From Beijerinckiaceae bacterium (GTDB lineage Bacteria > Pseudomonadota > Alphaproteobacteria > Rhizobiales > Beijerinckiaceae), in the NCBI GenBank assembly GCA_027531565.1, contig JAPZSB010000007.1, positions 186,001 to 250,000 on the forward strand: a stretch of DNA of 64,000 nt, written 5' to 3'. The notes beneath the pieces are model-generated. The model was not told the DNA's origin. It did no database searches and saw only the letters and a program-made list of their open reading frames with translations. Shown here piece by piece: positions 16,355 through 24,561 of this stretch (the stretch's first letter is position 1; each line of letters opens with the position of its first letter). A program made the position numbers and the translations under genes.

Positions 16355-17593
16355 TCAGTTCAGGGCTTTGCGCTTCACGAAGGCGCCGCCGCGCAGGATG
16401 ACCGGCATGTGCCGGCCCTGACGCGTCAGCAGCGAGAGATCGGCGAGGGGATTGCCCTCGACGACAACGAGATCGGCATGGGCGCCGGGGGCAACGGTGC
16501 CGATCCGGCCCTCCATCCGGCAGAGGCGGGCGGCAATATGCGTCGCCGAGGCGATGACATCCCTCGGCTTGAGCACGCGGCCACGGATGACGAATTCTTC
16601 CGATTGGTGGCGATGCATCGCGCCGAGCAGGTCGCTGCCATAGGCCATGGTCAGCCCGGCATCCTGCATGATCTCGAGGGATTTCAGCCCGGCAAGGCGG
16701 ACCGTGTCGATCTTGGCGACGGAATCCGCCGGGAAGCCGAGCGAGGCGCCTTCGCGGGCCAGCATCTCGTAGGTGACGAGGGTGGGCACGGCGACGGCGC
16801 CGGCCTTCGCGGCGAGGCGGGCTGTTTCCGGACCGATCAGGTTGCAATGCTCGAGGGAATGCACGCCGCATTCGACAGCCCGGCGGATCGCCTCGTCGGT
16901 GTAGAGATGGGCCGAGACATAGGTGCCCGCCGCCGCGGCCTCGGCGACGATGGCGGAGATTTCCTCGCGGCTGAAGCCGAAGAAATGGATCGGGTCCGTC
17001 GGCGAGGCGACGCCACCATTCGCCATGATCTTGATGAAATCCGCCCCGGCCTTGATTTCCTCGCGCGAGGCCTTGCGGACCGCGTCGACCCCGTCGCAGA
17101 TCCGGCCCAAAGCGCCGAGCGGGAACGGGCCGGTCTCCTGCGGCGGCCGGGAATCGAAGCGGCCCCGGAAATCGGCATGGCCGCCGGTCTGGCTCAGGGC
17201 CTTGCCCGAAATGACGAGGCGCGGCATCGGCAGGAGCCCCTCCTCCGCCGCAAGCTTCACGCCGAAATCCGCACCGCCGACATCGCGCACGGTGGTGAAG
17301 CCGCGCATCAGCATGCCCTGCATGATGCCGATGGCCCGGCTCATCACGAGGGAATCCGGCAAGGCGGCGTTGCGGCCGAGATCGGCCAGGCCGGCGACGA
17401 CATGGACATGGCAATCGATCAGGCCGGGCATCAGCGTGCGGCCGCCGAGATCGAGGACCTTCGCCTTCGCGGAAGCGACTTTCGGCCCGACCTCGCGGAT
17501 GGTGCCGCCCTCGACGAGCACGTTGACCGGATCGCCGGGGCGGTCGGCCGTGCCATCGACGATGCGGGCATTGGCGAGAAGAAGCATGGCCAT
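16355..17593 (-). CDS. Metal-dependent amidohydrolase (imidazolonepropionase/prolidase-like)
   Basis: 412 residues, amidohydrolase superfamily. The HxH metal pair is in GLIDCHVHV, the probable carboxylated-Lys region in FIKIMANGG, a further His in LYTDEAI-adjacent VSAHLYTD and in SLEHCNLIG, and the catalytic Asp in AYGSDLLG. No signal peptide, so cytoplasmic. It starts 2 bp downstream of the TetR stop and precedes the Liv importer, so it probably hydrolyses the imported compound, perhaps an amide, cyclic amide or Xaa-Pro peptide. The exact substrate cannot be read from the sequence. Confidence 0.87.
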   Translation of the reverse strand: MAMLLLANARIVDGTADRPGDPVNVLVEGGTIREVGPKVASAKAKVLDLGGRTLMPGLIDCHVHVVAGLADLGRNAALPDSLVMSRAIGIMQGMLMRGFTTVRDVGGADFGVKLAAEEGLLPMPRLVISGKALSQTGGHADFRGRFDSRPPQETGPFPLGALGRICDGVDAVRKASREEIKAGADFIKIMANGGVASPTDPIHFFGFSREEISAIVAEAAAAGTYVSAHLYTDEAIRRAVECGVHSLEHCNLIGPETARLAAKAGAVAVPTLVTYEMLAREGASLGFPADSVAKIDTVRLAGLKSLEIMQDAGLTMAYGSDLLGAMHRHQSEEFVIRGRVLKPRDVIASATHIAARLCRMEGRIGTVAPGAHADLVVVEGNPLADLSLLTRQGRHMPVILRGGAFVKRKALN

Positions 17594-17594
17594 T

Positions 17595-18260
17595 TCAGTG
17601 TCCCTTCAGCGGAATCGTCACGATGCGCGGGCCGCCGCGTTCCGGGCGGGCGGCGGCAAGCTGGGCGCGGATGCTGGCTTTCCAGAAATCCAGCAGCCGG
17701 CGGTAATAGGGTGGGTCATCGCGCAGGATGGTCTGGGCGATCATGCCGCGGATCAGGCACATCGTGGCGTTGAGCAGATCGCGCCCCGCTTCCGGCTTCA
17801 TGCCGTAGCGGGCGGTCAGCTCGCCCCAGATTTCATCGAGAGCCGCGTGCCAGCGGCTGACCACCGGCACCAGCCGGCGGCGGAACATCGCATTGTGGCG
17901 GGCCTCGGGGAGATATTCGAGCGTCACGTAGAACAGCCGGTCCGACATGACACCGTAGAGGAACTCGATCAGCGCATCGGAGGAGCTTTCACCCTCGGCG
18001 ACACGGGTGGCGTAGCTCTTCAGCTCGCCGATCACCTTGTCGAGCATGTCCTCGATCGCGGCGGCGATGAGCTCCTCGCGGCTCTCGAAATGATGGGTCA
18101 ATGCCCCGCGGGAGACGCCGGCCGTTTCGGCAATGTCATTGGTGGAGGTGCCGGCGAGGCCGCGCTCATGCATCAGCGTGACGGCGGCATCGAGCAGGCG
18201 CTGGCGCGTCTCGGCCGATCGCTCGGCCTGGGATCGCCTCGGCTTCGGCTGCTGCGCCAT
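17595..18260 (-). CDS. TetR-family transcriptional regulator
   Basis: 221 residues. The N-terminal helix-turn-helix is clear (LLDAAVTLMHERGLAGTSTN, then ETAGVSRGALTHHFESREEL), followed by an all-helical ligand domain. I chose the ATG at 18260 because a GGAGG site lies 7 nt upstream; in-frame ATGs at 18266 and 18314 are weaker. It heads the operon with the amidohydrolase and Liv genes and probably represses it, released by the imported compound. Confidence 0.9.
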   Translation of the reverse strand: MAQQPKPRRSQAERSAETRQRLLDAAVTLMHERGLAGTSTNDIAETAGVSRGALTHHFESREELIAAAIEDMLDKVIGELKSYATRVAEGESSSDALIEFLYGVMSDRLFYVTLEYLPEARHNAMFRRRLVPVVSRWHAALDEIWGELTARYGMKPEAGRDLLNATMCLIRGMIAQTILRDDPPYYRRLLDFWKASIRAQLAAARPERGGPRIVTIPLKGH

Positions 18261-18302
18261 ACCCATCCCTCCCCTCGAATGGAGGAAGGCTAACCGATCA
18301 AA

Positions 18303-18324
18303 ACAAACCGTCAAGCCTGTTTGT
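18303..18324 (-). promoter_or_regulatory. Candidate TetR operator overlapping a promoter
   Basis: Inverted repeat ACAAAC (18303-18308) and GTTTGT (18319-18324) with a 10-nt spacer, 43 bp upstream of the tetR start. Read on the minus strand, the spacer and right arm include TTGACG, a good -35 box, with a poor -10 (TAGCCT) about 18 bp on. This layout suits autorepression of the operon. Confidence 0.5.
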
Positions 18325-18368
18325 AAATGTATGGCAGCGATGCATCGATGACCGCGGGACCCGCGCGA

Positions 18369-20798
18369 TCAGACCTTGTAGCGCCGCGCCGATTGCTGGA
18401 GCGTGGCCGAGATGGCGGTGAGATCGCCGGCGCGCTGGTCGAGTTCCTGGGCCGAGCGGACATTCTCGCCCACGGTCTGGCGGATCTGCCCGACGACATG
18501 GCCGGTGGTGGAGATCGCCTGGTCGACATCGCTCATGTAGGTCGCGAGATGGACGACATCGCCGGACATGCGCCCGACCGACTGCGCCACGACGCTGACA
18601 CGGCCGGACACATCCTCAACCGCACCGTGGACGGTGCCGGCCACGCGCGCCTGGCTCTCCGAGGCATCGGCAATGGCGGTGATGATGCCGCCGATATCGG
18701 CAAGGACCGTGCGCAGGGCCTCGAAACTCTGGCTGGCTTCGGCCGTGCCGCTGCGCAGGGCGGCGACGCGGGACTTGACCTCCATGGTCGCGCGCTGGGT
18801 CTGGAGCGCCAGCGCCTTGACCTCGGAGGCGACGATGGCGAAGCCGCGGCCCGCCTCGCCGGCCCGGGCCGCCTCGATGGTCGCATTGAGGGCCAGCAGG
18901 TTGGTCTTGCTGGCAATATCGTCGATCAGGTCGGCGATGGCGTTGATCTGGTCGCTGGCGAGAACGAGGCTCGACATCTGCTGCTCCGAGCGCCCGACCA
19001 GTTCGCTGGCGGAATGGGAGACCTCGCGGCCTCGGCGGGCCGATTCCCCGACATCCATCACCGAGCCGGACAGCGCACCGATCTGGTTCGCCAGTTCGTT
19101 GATCGTCGTGCTCATGCCCATCGCGGCTTCGGCGACGCGGCCGGCATCATCCCGCAGGTCCTCGGCCTGGCCAGCGCTCTGGCGCGAGCGGCCCTGCAGG
19201 TCCTGCGTCGAGCGGCCCACCTCGGCAGTTTCGCGGTCGAGCATCTCCGAATCGCCCCGGAAACGCTCCGAGAGCCCCTTCAGCGCGCCGGATGCCTGCG
19301 CGATCCGGCCGGCATCCCGCGCGATCTGCGCCTGAAGGCGGTGAAATTCATCGAGGAAGGGATTGATGATCTGCGCGATCTCGCCGGATTCGTCGCCGGA
19401 ATCCGCGTCGAGCCGGCGGGTGAGGTCACGGTCGACCTGGGTGATGCGGTAGAGTTCCTGCTGCAGCGCGCCCGTGCCGATCTGGGCGCCATGCTCGGCG
19501 ACATTGAGGCCGCGCAGTTCATCCTCGGCGGAGAGCCGGATGCCGATCGTGCGCTTCATGACCCAGAACGCCGCAAGGCCCATGCCGAAGGCCCAGACGA
19601 AGGCGGCGGTGACGCCCTTCAGCTGGACAAGGAACGACCCCATCACCGTCAGGTCGCCCAGCTTGCCCGACAGGGCGAAGAACGGCACCAGCAGCGTGCC
19701 GATCACGCCGGCCACGCCATGCACGCCGAGCACGCCGGCCACGTCATCGAGCTTCATCCTGCTGAGAACGAAATCCTCGACATAGACCACGGAGGCGCCA
19801 CAGCAGAGGCCGATGACAACCGCACCCTTGAGGCCGACCGCATCGCAGCCGGCGGTGATGCCGACCAGGCCGGCGAGCAGGCCGTTGATCAGGCGGTTGG
19901 TCTGGTAGCAGCCGTCGCGGAAGCGCCCGATCAGCACGGCGATGATGCCGCCGGCCGCAGCCCCGAGCAGCGTGTTGGCCGCGATCTTGCCGATCGCCCC
20001 GCTGGCAGCCACCGTGGAGCCCGCATTAAAGCCGATCCAGCCAACCAGCAGCAGCATCGCTCCGAAGGCCGTCAGGACATGCGAATGACCATGGATCGGC
20101 AGCGGCTTGCCGTTGGCATCGAAGCGGCCGATGCGCGGGCCGAGCATGATGATGCCGGCCAGCGCGATCCACGCGCCGACCGAATGGACCACGGTGGAGC
20201 CGGCAAAATCGATGAAGCCCTGTGCCGCAAGCCATGGCTTGTTCTCGGTGACAAGGCCCGCTCCCCAGGCCCAATGGCCGAAGACCGGATAGATGACGAG
20301 GCCGACCATGGCGGCCAGCACGATATAGGCGCTGTAGCTCATCCGTTCGGCGACCGCGCCGGATACGATGGTGGCGGCCGTGCCGGCAAAGGCAACCTGG
20401 AAGACGAAATAGGTCTGGCCCCAGTCATCGAGGCCCTCGAAGGACCAGATCGGCCCGGGCATGCCGAAAAGGCCGCCGATCGAGGGACCGAACATCAGCA
20501 TGAAGCCGAACAGGGCGAAGCAGAAGGCGGAGACGAAGAAATCGATCACGTTCTTCTGGGCGACATTGATCGTGTTCTTCGAGCGGACCATGCCCGCTTC
20601 GAGCATCAGGAAACCGCATTGCATCAGCAGGACCAGCGCGGCCGCGGTGATCACCCAGACATGGTTGAGGCTGGTCTTGAGGGCGGCGAGTTCCGCGGCG
20701 AGATTGGCATCGGCGGCCCAGCCCGGGGCTGGCGTGAGAACAAGACCTAAGAGCAAAGCGGCGACAGCGCTTCGGGCAGCAGGGCGAGCCGGTATCAT
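18369..20798 (-). CDS. Ammonium transporter (Amt) fused to a chemoreceptor signalling domain
   Basis: A single uninterrupted 809-residue frame. After a signal-like segment, residues about 35-440 are a complete Amt/Rh channel. Asp197 ([10 protein letters not shown]), the twin pore histidines His205 and His360 (LGVHGVAGV) and the C-terminal motif GLNVAEHG are all kept. It continues into a HAMP-like helix ([18 protein letters not shown]), a long coiled coil and a classical MCP hairpin tip ([12 protein letters not shown] then [18 protein letters not shown], about 627-660). There is no CheR-binding tail. It probably senses external ammonium and signals through CheA/CheW, with or without transport. 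No glnK or che gene is nearby. I prefer the ATG at 20798, which has GGAAAA upstream, over an in-frame ATG at 20834 that lies in AT-rich leader without a Shine-Dalgarno. Confidence 0.93.
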   Translation of the reverse strand: MIPARPAARSAVAALLLGLVLTPAPGWAADANLAAELAALKTSLNHVWVITAAALVLLMQCGFLMLEAGMVRSKNTINVAQKNVIDFFVSAFCFALFGFMLMFGPSIGGLFGMPGPIWSFEGLDDWGQTYFVFQVAFAGTAATIVSGAVAERMSYSAYIVLAAMVGLVIYPVFGHWAWGAGLVTENKPWLAAQGFIDFAGSTVVHSVGAWIALAGIIMLGPRIGRFDANGKPLPIHGHSHVLTAFGAMLLLVGWIGFNAGSTVAASGAIGKIAANTLLGAAAGGIIAVLIGRFRDGCYQTNRLINGLLAGLVGITAGCDAVGLKGAVVIGLCCGASVVYVEDFVLSRMKLDDVAGVLGVHGVAGVIGTLLVPFFALSGKLGDLTVMGSFLVQLKGVTAAFVWAFGMGLAAFWVMKRTIGIRLSAEDELRGLNVAEHGAQIGTGALQQELYRITQVDRDLTRRLDADSGDESGEIAQIINPFLDEFHRLQAQIARDAGRIAQASGALKGLSERFRGDSEMLDRETAEVGRSTQDLQGRSRQSAGQAEDLRDDAGRVAEAAMGMSTTINELANQIGALSGSVMDVGESARRGREVSHSASELVGRSEQQMSSLVLASDQINAIADLIDDIASKTNLLALNATIEAARAGEAGRGFAIVASEVKALALQTQRATMEVKSRVAALRSGTAEASQSFEALRTVLADIGGIITAIADASESQARVAGTVHGAVEDVSGRVSVVAQSVGRMSGDVVHLATYMSDVDQAISTTGHVVGQIRQTVGENVRSAQELDQRAGDLTAISATLQQSARRYKV

Positions 20799-20940
20799 CA
20801 CATTTTCCGTCGACAGAGCACGATCGGACGGCATTTTTGATTAGAATTGTATAATATATGGTTAAAATACTGAAAATCCTAGGATTTCTCTCCTCGGCGC
20901 TGGATCTGTTGCCGGCTCGTGAAAAATGCCGTCCCGACGG

Positions 20941-22038
20941 TCACGGAACGGCGGAAATCAGCAGGAAGACCAAGAAGATCACGAGGTGGATCACCCCGTG
21001 CAGCGCTGTGGTCTTGCCGGTGCCGAGCGTCAGCGTGCTGACGAAGAGCGTGAGGACCAGCATGGCCATGGCCGAGCTGGAGACGCCGAGTTCGAGCTTC
21101 ATCCCCATGACGACGGAGAGCACCGCCACGACCGGCACCGTGAGCCCGATGCTGGCGATAGCAGACCCGACGGCGAGGTTGATCGAGTTCTGCAGACGGT
21201 TCTGCACGGCGGATTTCACCGCGGCGATGCTCTCCGGCAGCAGGACGATGGTGGCGATGACCACGCCGACAAAGGCATCCGGCAGGCCGGCCCAGGCCAC
21301 CGCCGCATCGAGCGGGGCAGACAGCACCTTGGCCAGCAGGATCACCGCGCCGAGAGAAGCGAGGAGCAGGACCAGACTGGCCTGCGCGACGGCGCGGGTC
21401 GGCCGGTCATGCTGGCGGACCTCTTCGCCGACGGTCGGTGTGTCGAGGAAGTAATTCCGGTGGCGGATGGTCTGGGTGAAGACAAAGGCGCCCCAGAGCA
21501 GGAGCGAGACCGCCCCGACCACCAGCACCTGCAGGCGGCTGAAAGACGGGCCGGATTCCGAGAGCGTGAAATTCGGCAGGATCAGCGTGATGGTGGCGAG
21601 CGTCCCGAGCACGGCCAGCGCCGAGGAGGCACCGAGCAACTGGAAGCTCTGCTCGTGATGGCGGCGCCCGCCGGCGAGCAGGCAGAGGCCGATCACCCCG
21701 TTGAGAACGATCAGCACCGCGGCAAAGACCGTATCCCGCGCGACGCCTGCCGAGCCCTGCACGCCCGAGAGCATGATCGAGACGATCAGCCCGACCTCGA
21801 TCACCGTGACCGCCACGGCAAGCAGGATCGAGCCGAAGGGCTCGCCCAGTTTCAGCGCGAGGATTTCCGCATGATGCACGGCCGCGAAGACCGCGCCGCC
21901 GAGCAGGACCGAGACGAGAAGCAGGACCCAGACCGCCCCGGCGGGGATGATGCCGCCGAATTTCAGGCCGAGGACGAGCAGGGCGACCCCGGGGGCGATC
22001 CAGGTCCAGGCGGGATTGGTGACGGAATGCGCGGCCAT
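20941..22038 (-). CDS. chaA: ChaA-type Ca2+(Na+)/H+ antiporter
   Basis: 365 residues with about eleven transmembrane segments. Both CaCA-family alpha repeats are visible: GEPFGSILLAVAVTVIEV early and LLPESIAAVKSAVQNRLQNS later, each with the conserved acidic residue. It should exchange cytoplasmic Ca2+ or Na+ for protons at the inner membrane. GAGG lies about 7 nt before the ATG at 22038. It is upstream of the Amt-MCP gene on the same strand with 142 bp between, part of it AT-rich, so they are likely separate units. Confidence 0.9.
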   Translation of the reverse strand: MAAHSVTNPAWTWIAPGVALLVLGLKFGGIIPAGAVWVLLLVSVLLGGAVFAAVHHAEILALKLGEPFGSILLAVAVTVIEVGLIVSIMLSGVQGSAGVARDTVFAAVLIVLNGVIGLCLLAGGRRHHEQSFQLLGASSALAVLGTLATITLILPNFTLSESGPSFSRLQVLVVGAVSLLLWGAFVFTQTIRHRNYFLDTPTVGEEVRQHDRPTRAVAQASLVLLLASLGAVILLAKVLSAPLDAAVAWAGLPDAFVGVVIATIVLLPESIAAVKSAVQNRLQNSINLAVGSAIASIGLTVPVVAVLSVVMGMKLELGVSSSAMAMLVLTLFVSTLTLGTGKTTALHGVIHLVIFLVFLLISAVP

Positions 22039-22157
22039 GCTCTACCTCGTGACGGTCCTCGAGAGATAGCATCCCGGGCGGGAATTGCGACCTGCCGGAC
22101 CGGGCGCAGGCATCGCCGCCCACAGCCCGTTGCCGCTGCGTCACAGGGCGCAGGCGA

Positions 22158-22907
22158 TCAGGCCGGCTGCAGGCGCGGATCGGTGAAAATGCGGCCCCAG
22201 CCGGCAAGGCTGTCGGGGCGGAGGCCGATCGCCATCAGGCAGCCCCAGAGCGTGACCGAGACCGAATCGAGCACCATCGTGCCCCCGGCGGGTTCGAGCT
22301 GCGGGGCGAGGGCGGCGCCGTCCATGTTGGTGCAGAGCACGGTGATCGCATCCGGCTCAACGGCGAGGCATTCGCCGATCATGCCGGCAATCGTCGCCGG
22401 CGGCACGGTGCCGAAGGCGAAATTGTCCCGGATGCCGAGATGCCGTTCCGCCGGGCAGGCATAGCCCGCTGCGGCATAGGTCGCGATGATGCGGGCCTGC
22501 ACGTCGTCGGTATAGGGCGAAACCAGCGCCTGCGACCTCGCGCCGAGGCGGCCGAGAATCTCGAGCAGGGAGAGGATGCAGGTGGTCGCGCGGATGCCGG
22601 TGGCGGCCTCGATCCGCTCGACCAGCCGGCGGTCGCGGTCGAACCCGAGCCACGAAGCGGAGGTGCCGTTCCAGGCGATGACATCCACCTTGGCATGGGC
22701 GAGGAGTTCCGCCGCGCGCAGGATCTCGCTGTCATCGAACTGGGCGAGCGCGGCGGCATCGAGCGCGATTTCGGTCACCCGGAAGCGGCTGGAATGCGCC
22801 GTGACGCCCGGCAGGCCCGCCAGCAGGGCTGCCGTGACCGGTTCGAGCACCGTGTTCGACGAGGGCACCAGCATGCCGATGCGGCGGCGTGGGGTATCAG
22901 GCGTCAT
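22158..22907 (-). CDS. Asp/Glu racemase-superfamily enzyme (maleate isomerase / arylmalonate decarboxylase-like)
   Basis: 249 residues starting MTPDTPRRRIGMLVPSSNT, typical of the maleate isomerase/AMDase branch. The C-terminal catalytic Cys is present (VLCTNMDG), but at the N-terminal position where racemases and maleate isomerases carry Cys this protein has Gly-Thr-Ser (AWNGTSASW), as in arylmalonate decarboxylase. Its ATG lies 11 bp inside the hyuB gene, so it is translationally coupled to the hydantoinase subunits. A racemase, isomerase or decarboxylase acting on the hydantoinase substrate or product is plausible. Confidence 0.8.
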   Translation of the reverse strand: MTPDTPRRRIGMLVPSSNTVLEPVTAALLAGLPGVTAHSSRFRVTEIALDAAALAQFDDSEILRAAELLAHAKVDVIAWNGTSASWLGFDRDRRLVERIEAATGIRATTCILSLLEILGRLGARSQALVSPYTDDVQARIIATYAAAGYACPAERHLGIRDNFAFGTVPPATIAGMIGECLAVEPDAITVLCTNMDGAALAPQLEPAGGTMVLDSVSVTLWGCLMAIGLRPDSLAGWGRIFTDPRLQPA

Positions 22908-24561
22908 GGATATGGCCTTCTTCGATATAGCCTTCCTGCCGGTCATGGGTGATGGCGGCGGGATCGCGCTCGGCGGGCGGGCCGAAGCCGCCGCCGCCGG
23001 AGGTGACGAGCTGGACAACATCGCCCTTCCGGAGCGGCATGTTGGCGACCTTGGAGGGCAGGTCGCGCAAGGCGCCGTCCCGCGTCAGCGTGAGGCGGCC
23101 GGCCGCGCCGGCCCCACCGCCCTGGAGGCCGAACGGGGTGAAGCGGAACCGGTCCATCTGGGCGGTGAAGGTGGCGGCTTCGGAATCGATCCGCCAGATC
23201 CGCGTCAGGCCGAGGCCGCCGCGCTGACGGCCGGCCCCGCCCGAGCCGGGCGCGAGGCCATAGCCGAGATAGGTGACGGGGACATCACTCTCGATCATCT
23301 CGATCGGGATGGCGGCGTTGTTGTGCATGCCGAAGGAGAGCGCATTGGCGCCGTCGCCACGCGGATGGGCGCCGCAGCCCCCGACCTCGATCTCGACCAG
23401 CACCTTGCGGGTGCCATCGGCGGCGCGGGTCTGGAAGGAGCAGACATAGCTCACTGCGTAATAGGCGGCGGGCATCCGGTCGGGGATGGCCTGCGAAAGC
23501 GCGCCGAAGACGACATTGAGCAGTACATGGCACGGCGCGATGCGATGCGCGACCGGCGCCGGGTGGCGGGCGGAGATGATCAGGCCTTCCGGGGCGATGA
23601 TCTCGATCGGACGGTAGCAGCCGGCATTCGGCACGATGGGCCGGTCGGCGGCCGCCATGATCGCGAAATAGACCGCAGAGCTGGACGAGCCGAGCGTGGC
23701 GTTGATCGGCCCGGCGGCTTCCGGTGCGGAGCCGGAGAGATCGACGACCAACCGGTCCCCCGCCACGGTGATCGCGGCATGGATGCGCACCGGCCGGTCC
23801 GGCGTGATGCCGTCATCGTCGAGGAAATCCTCGAATTCATAGGTGCCGTCGGGAATGCGGCGGATGCAGTCGCGCATGGCCGCTTCGGAGAGGTCGAGCA
23901 GGCGCGCCGCCGCCTTCTGCAGCGTAGCCCCGCCATAGCGCCGGGCGAGGCGGGTGATCGCCTCGACGCCGACGCCGAGCGAGGCGACCTGCGATTGCAG
24001 GTCGCCCATCACGGTGGCGGGCTGGCGGACATTCTGGCCGATCAGCGCCCAGAGCGCCTCGTTGCGCCGCCCCGCCTCGAACAGCTTCACCGGCGGGATG
24101 CGCAGGCCTTCCTGATAGATCTCGGTGGCGGTGGCGGCATAGGAGCCGGGCGACATGCCGCCCATATCGAGATGGTGGCAGAGCGTGCCGACAATGGCGA
24201 TGCAGCGCCCCGCCTCGAAGACCGGCCGGAACGAGAGGATGTCCGGCAGGTGCTGGCCACCGCAATAGGGATCATTGGTGATGATGACATCGCCATCCTG
24301 CCATTCGGCGGCGGGGATGAAGCGCTCGAGAATGGCGCGGAGGCCATAGCCCATCGAGTTGAGATGCTGCGGAATGCGGGCGGATTGCGCGATATTGTTG
24401 CCGGCGGCATCGAAGATCGCCGTCGAGTAATCCAGCATCTCGCGGACAATGGTGGAACGGCTGGTCCGCCACATCGTGACATCCATATCCGCCGCCGCCG
24501 CGGTGAGGGCGTTGCGGATGACTTCCAGCTCGATCGGGTCGATCCCGTCGGTCTTGGCCAT
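22897..24561 (-). CDS. hyuB: Hydantoinase B / 5-oxoprolinase subunit B family
   Basis: 554 residues. The start MAKTDGIDPIELEVIRNAL and the blocks ITNDPYCGGQHLPDI and GGGGFGPPAERDP are characteristic of HyuB/OplB. Together with HyuA it forms the ATP-dependent enzyme that opens a cyclic amide (hydantoin, 5-oxoproline) or, in the related acetone carboxylase family, carboxylates a ketone. Start ATG at 24561 overlaps the hyuA stop by 1 nt (TGATG). The open frame extends further upstream, but that part lies inside hyuA and is a shadow. Confidence 0.92.
   Translation of the reverse strand: MAKTDGIDPIELEVIRNALTAAAADMDVTMWRTSRSTIVREMLDYSTAIFDAAGNNIAQSARIPQHLNSMGYGLRAILERFIPAAEWQDGDVIITNDPYCGGQHLPDILSFRPVFEAGRCIAIVGTLCHHLDMGGMSPGSYAATATEIYQEGLRIPPVKLFEAGRRNEALWALIGQNVRQPATVMGDLQSQVASLGVGVEAITRLARRYGGATLQKAAARLLDLSEAAMRDCIRRIPDGTYEFEDFLDDDGITPDRPVRIHAAITVAGDRLVVDLSGSAPEAAGPINATLGSSSSAVYFAIMAAADRPIVPNAGCYRPIEIIAPEGLIISARHPAPVAHRIAPCHVLLNVVFGALSQAIPDRMPAAYYAVSYVCSFQTRAADGTRKVLVEIEVGGCGAHPRGDGANALSFGMHNNAAIPIEMIESDVPVTYLGYGLAPGSGGAGRQRGGLGLTRIWRIDSEAATFTAQMDRFRFTPFGLQGGGAGAAGRLTLTRDGALRDLPSKVANMPLRKGDVVQLVTSGGGGFGPPAERDPAAITHDRQEGYIEEGHIHDA

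Noticed and set aside
20799-20940. A sigma54-type promoter for the ammonium receptor
   Set aside because: The AT-rich gap has no TGGCAC-N5-TTGC-like element that I can find; only generic TATAAT-like strings.
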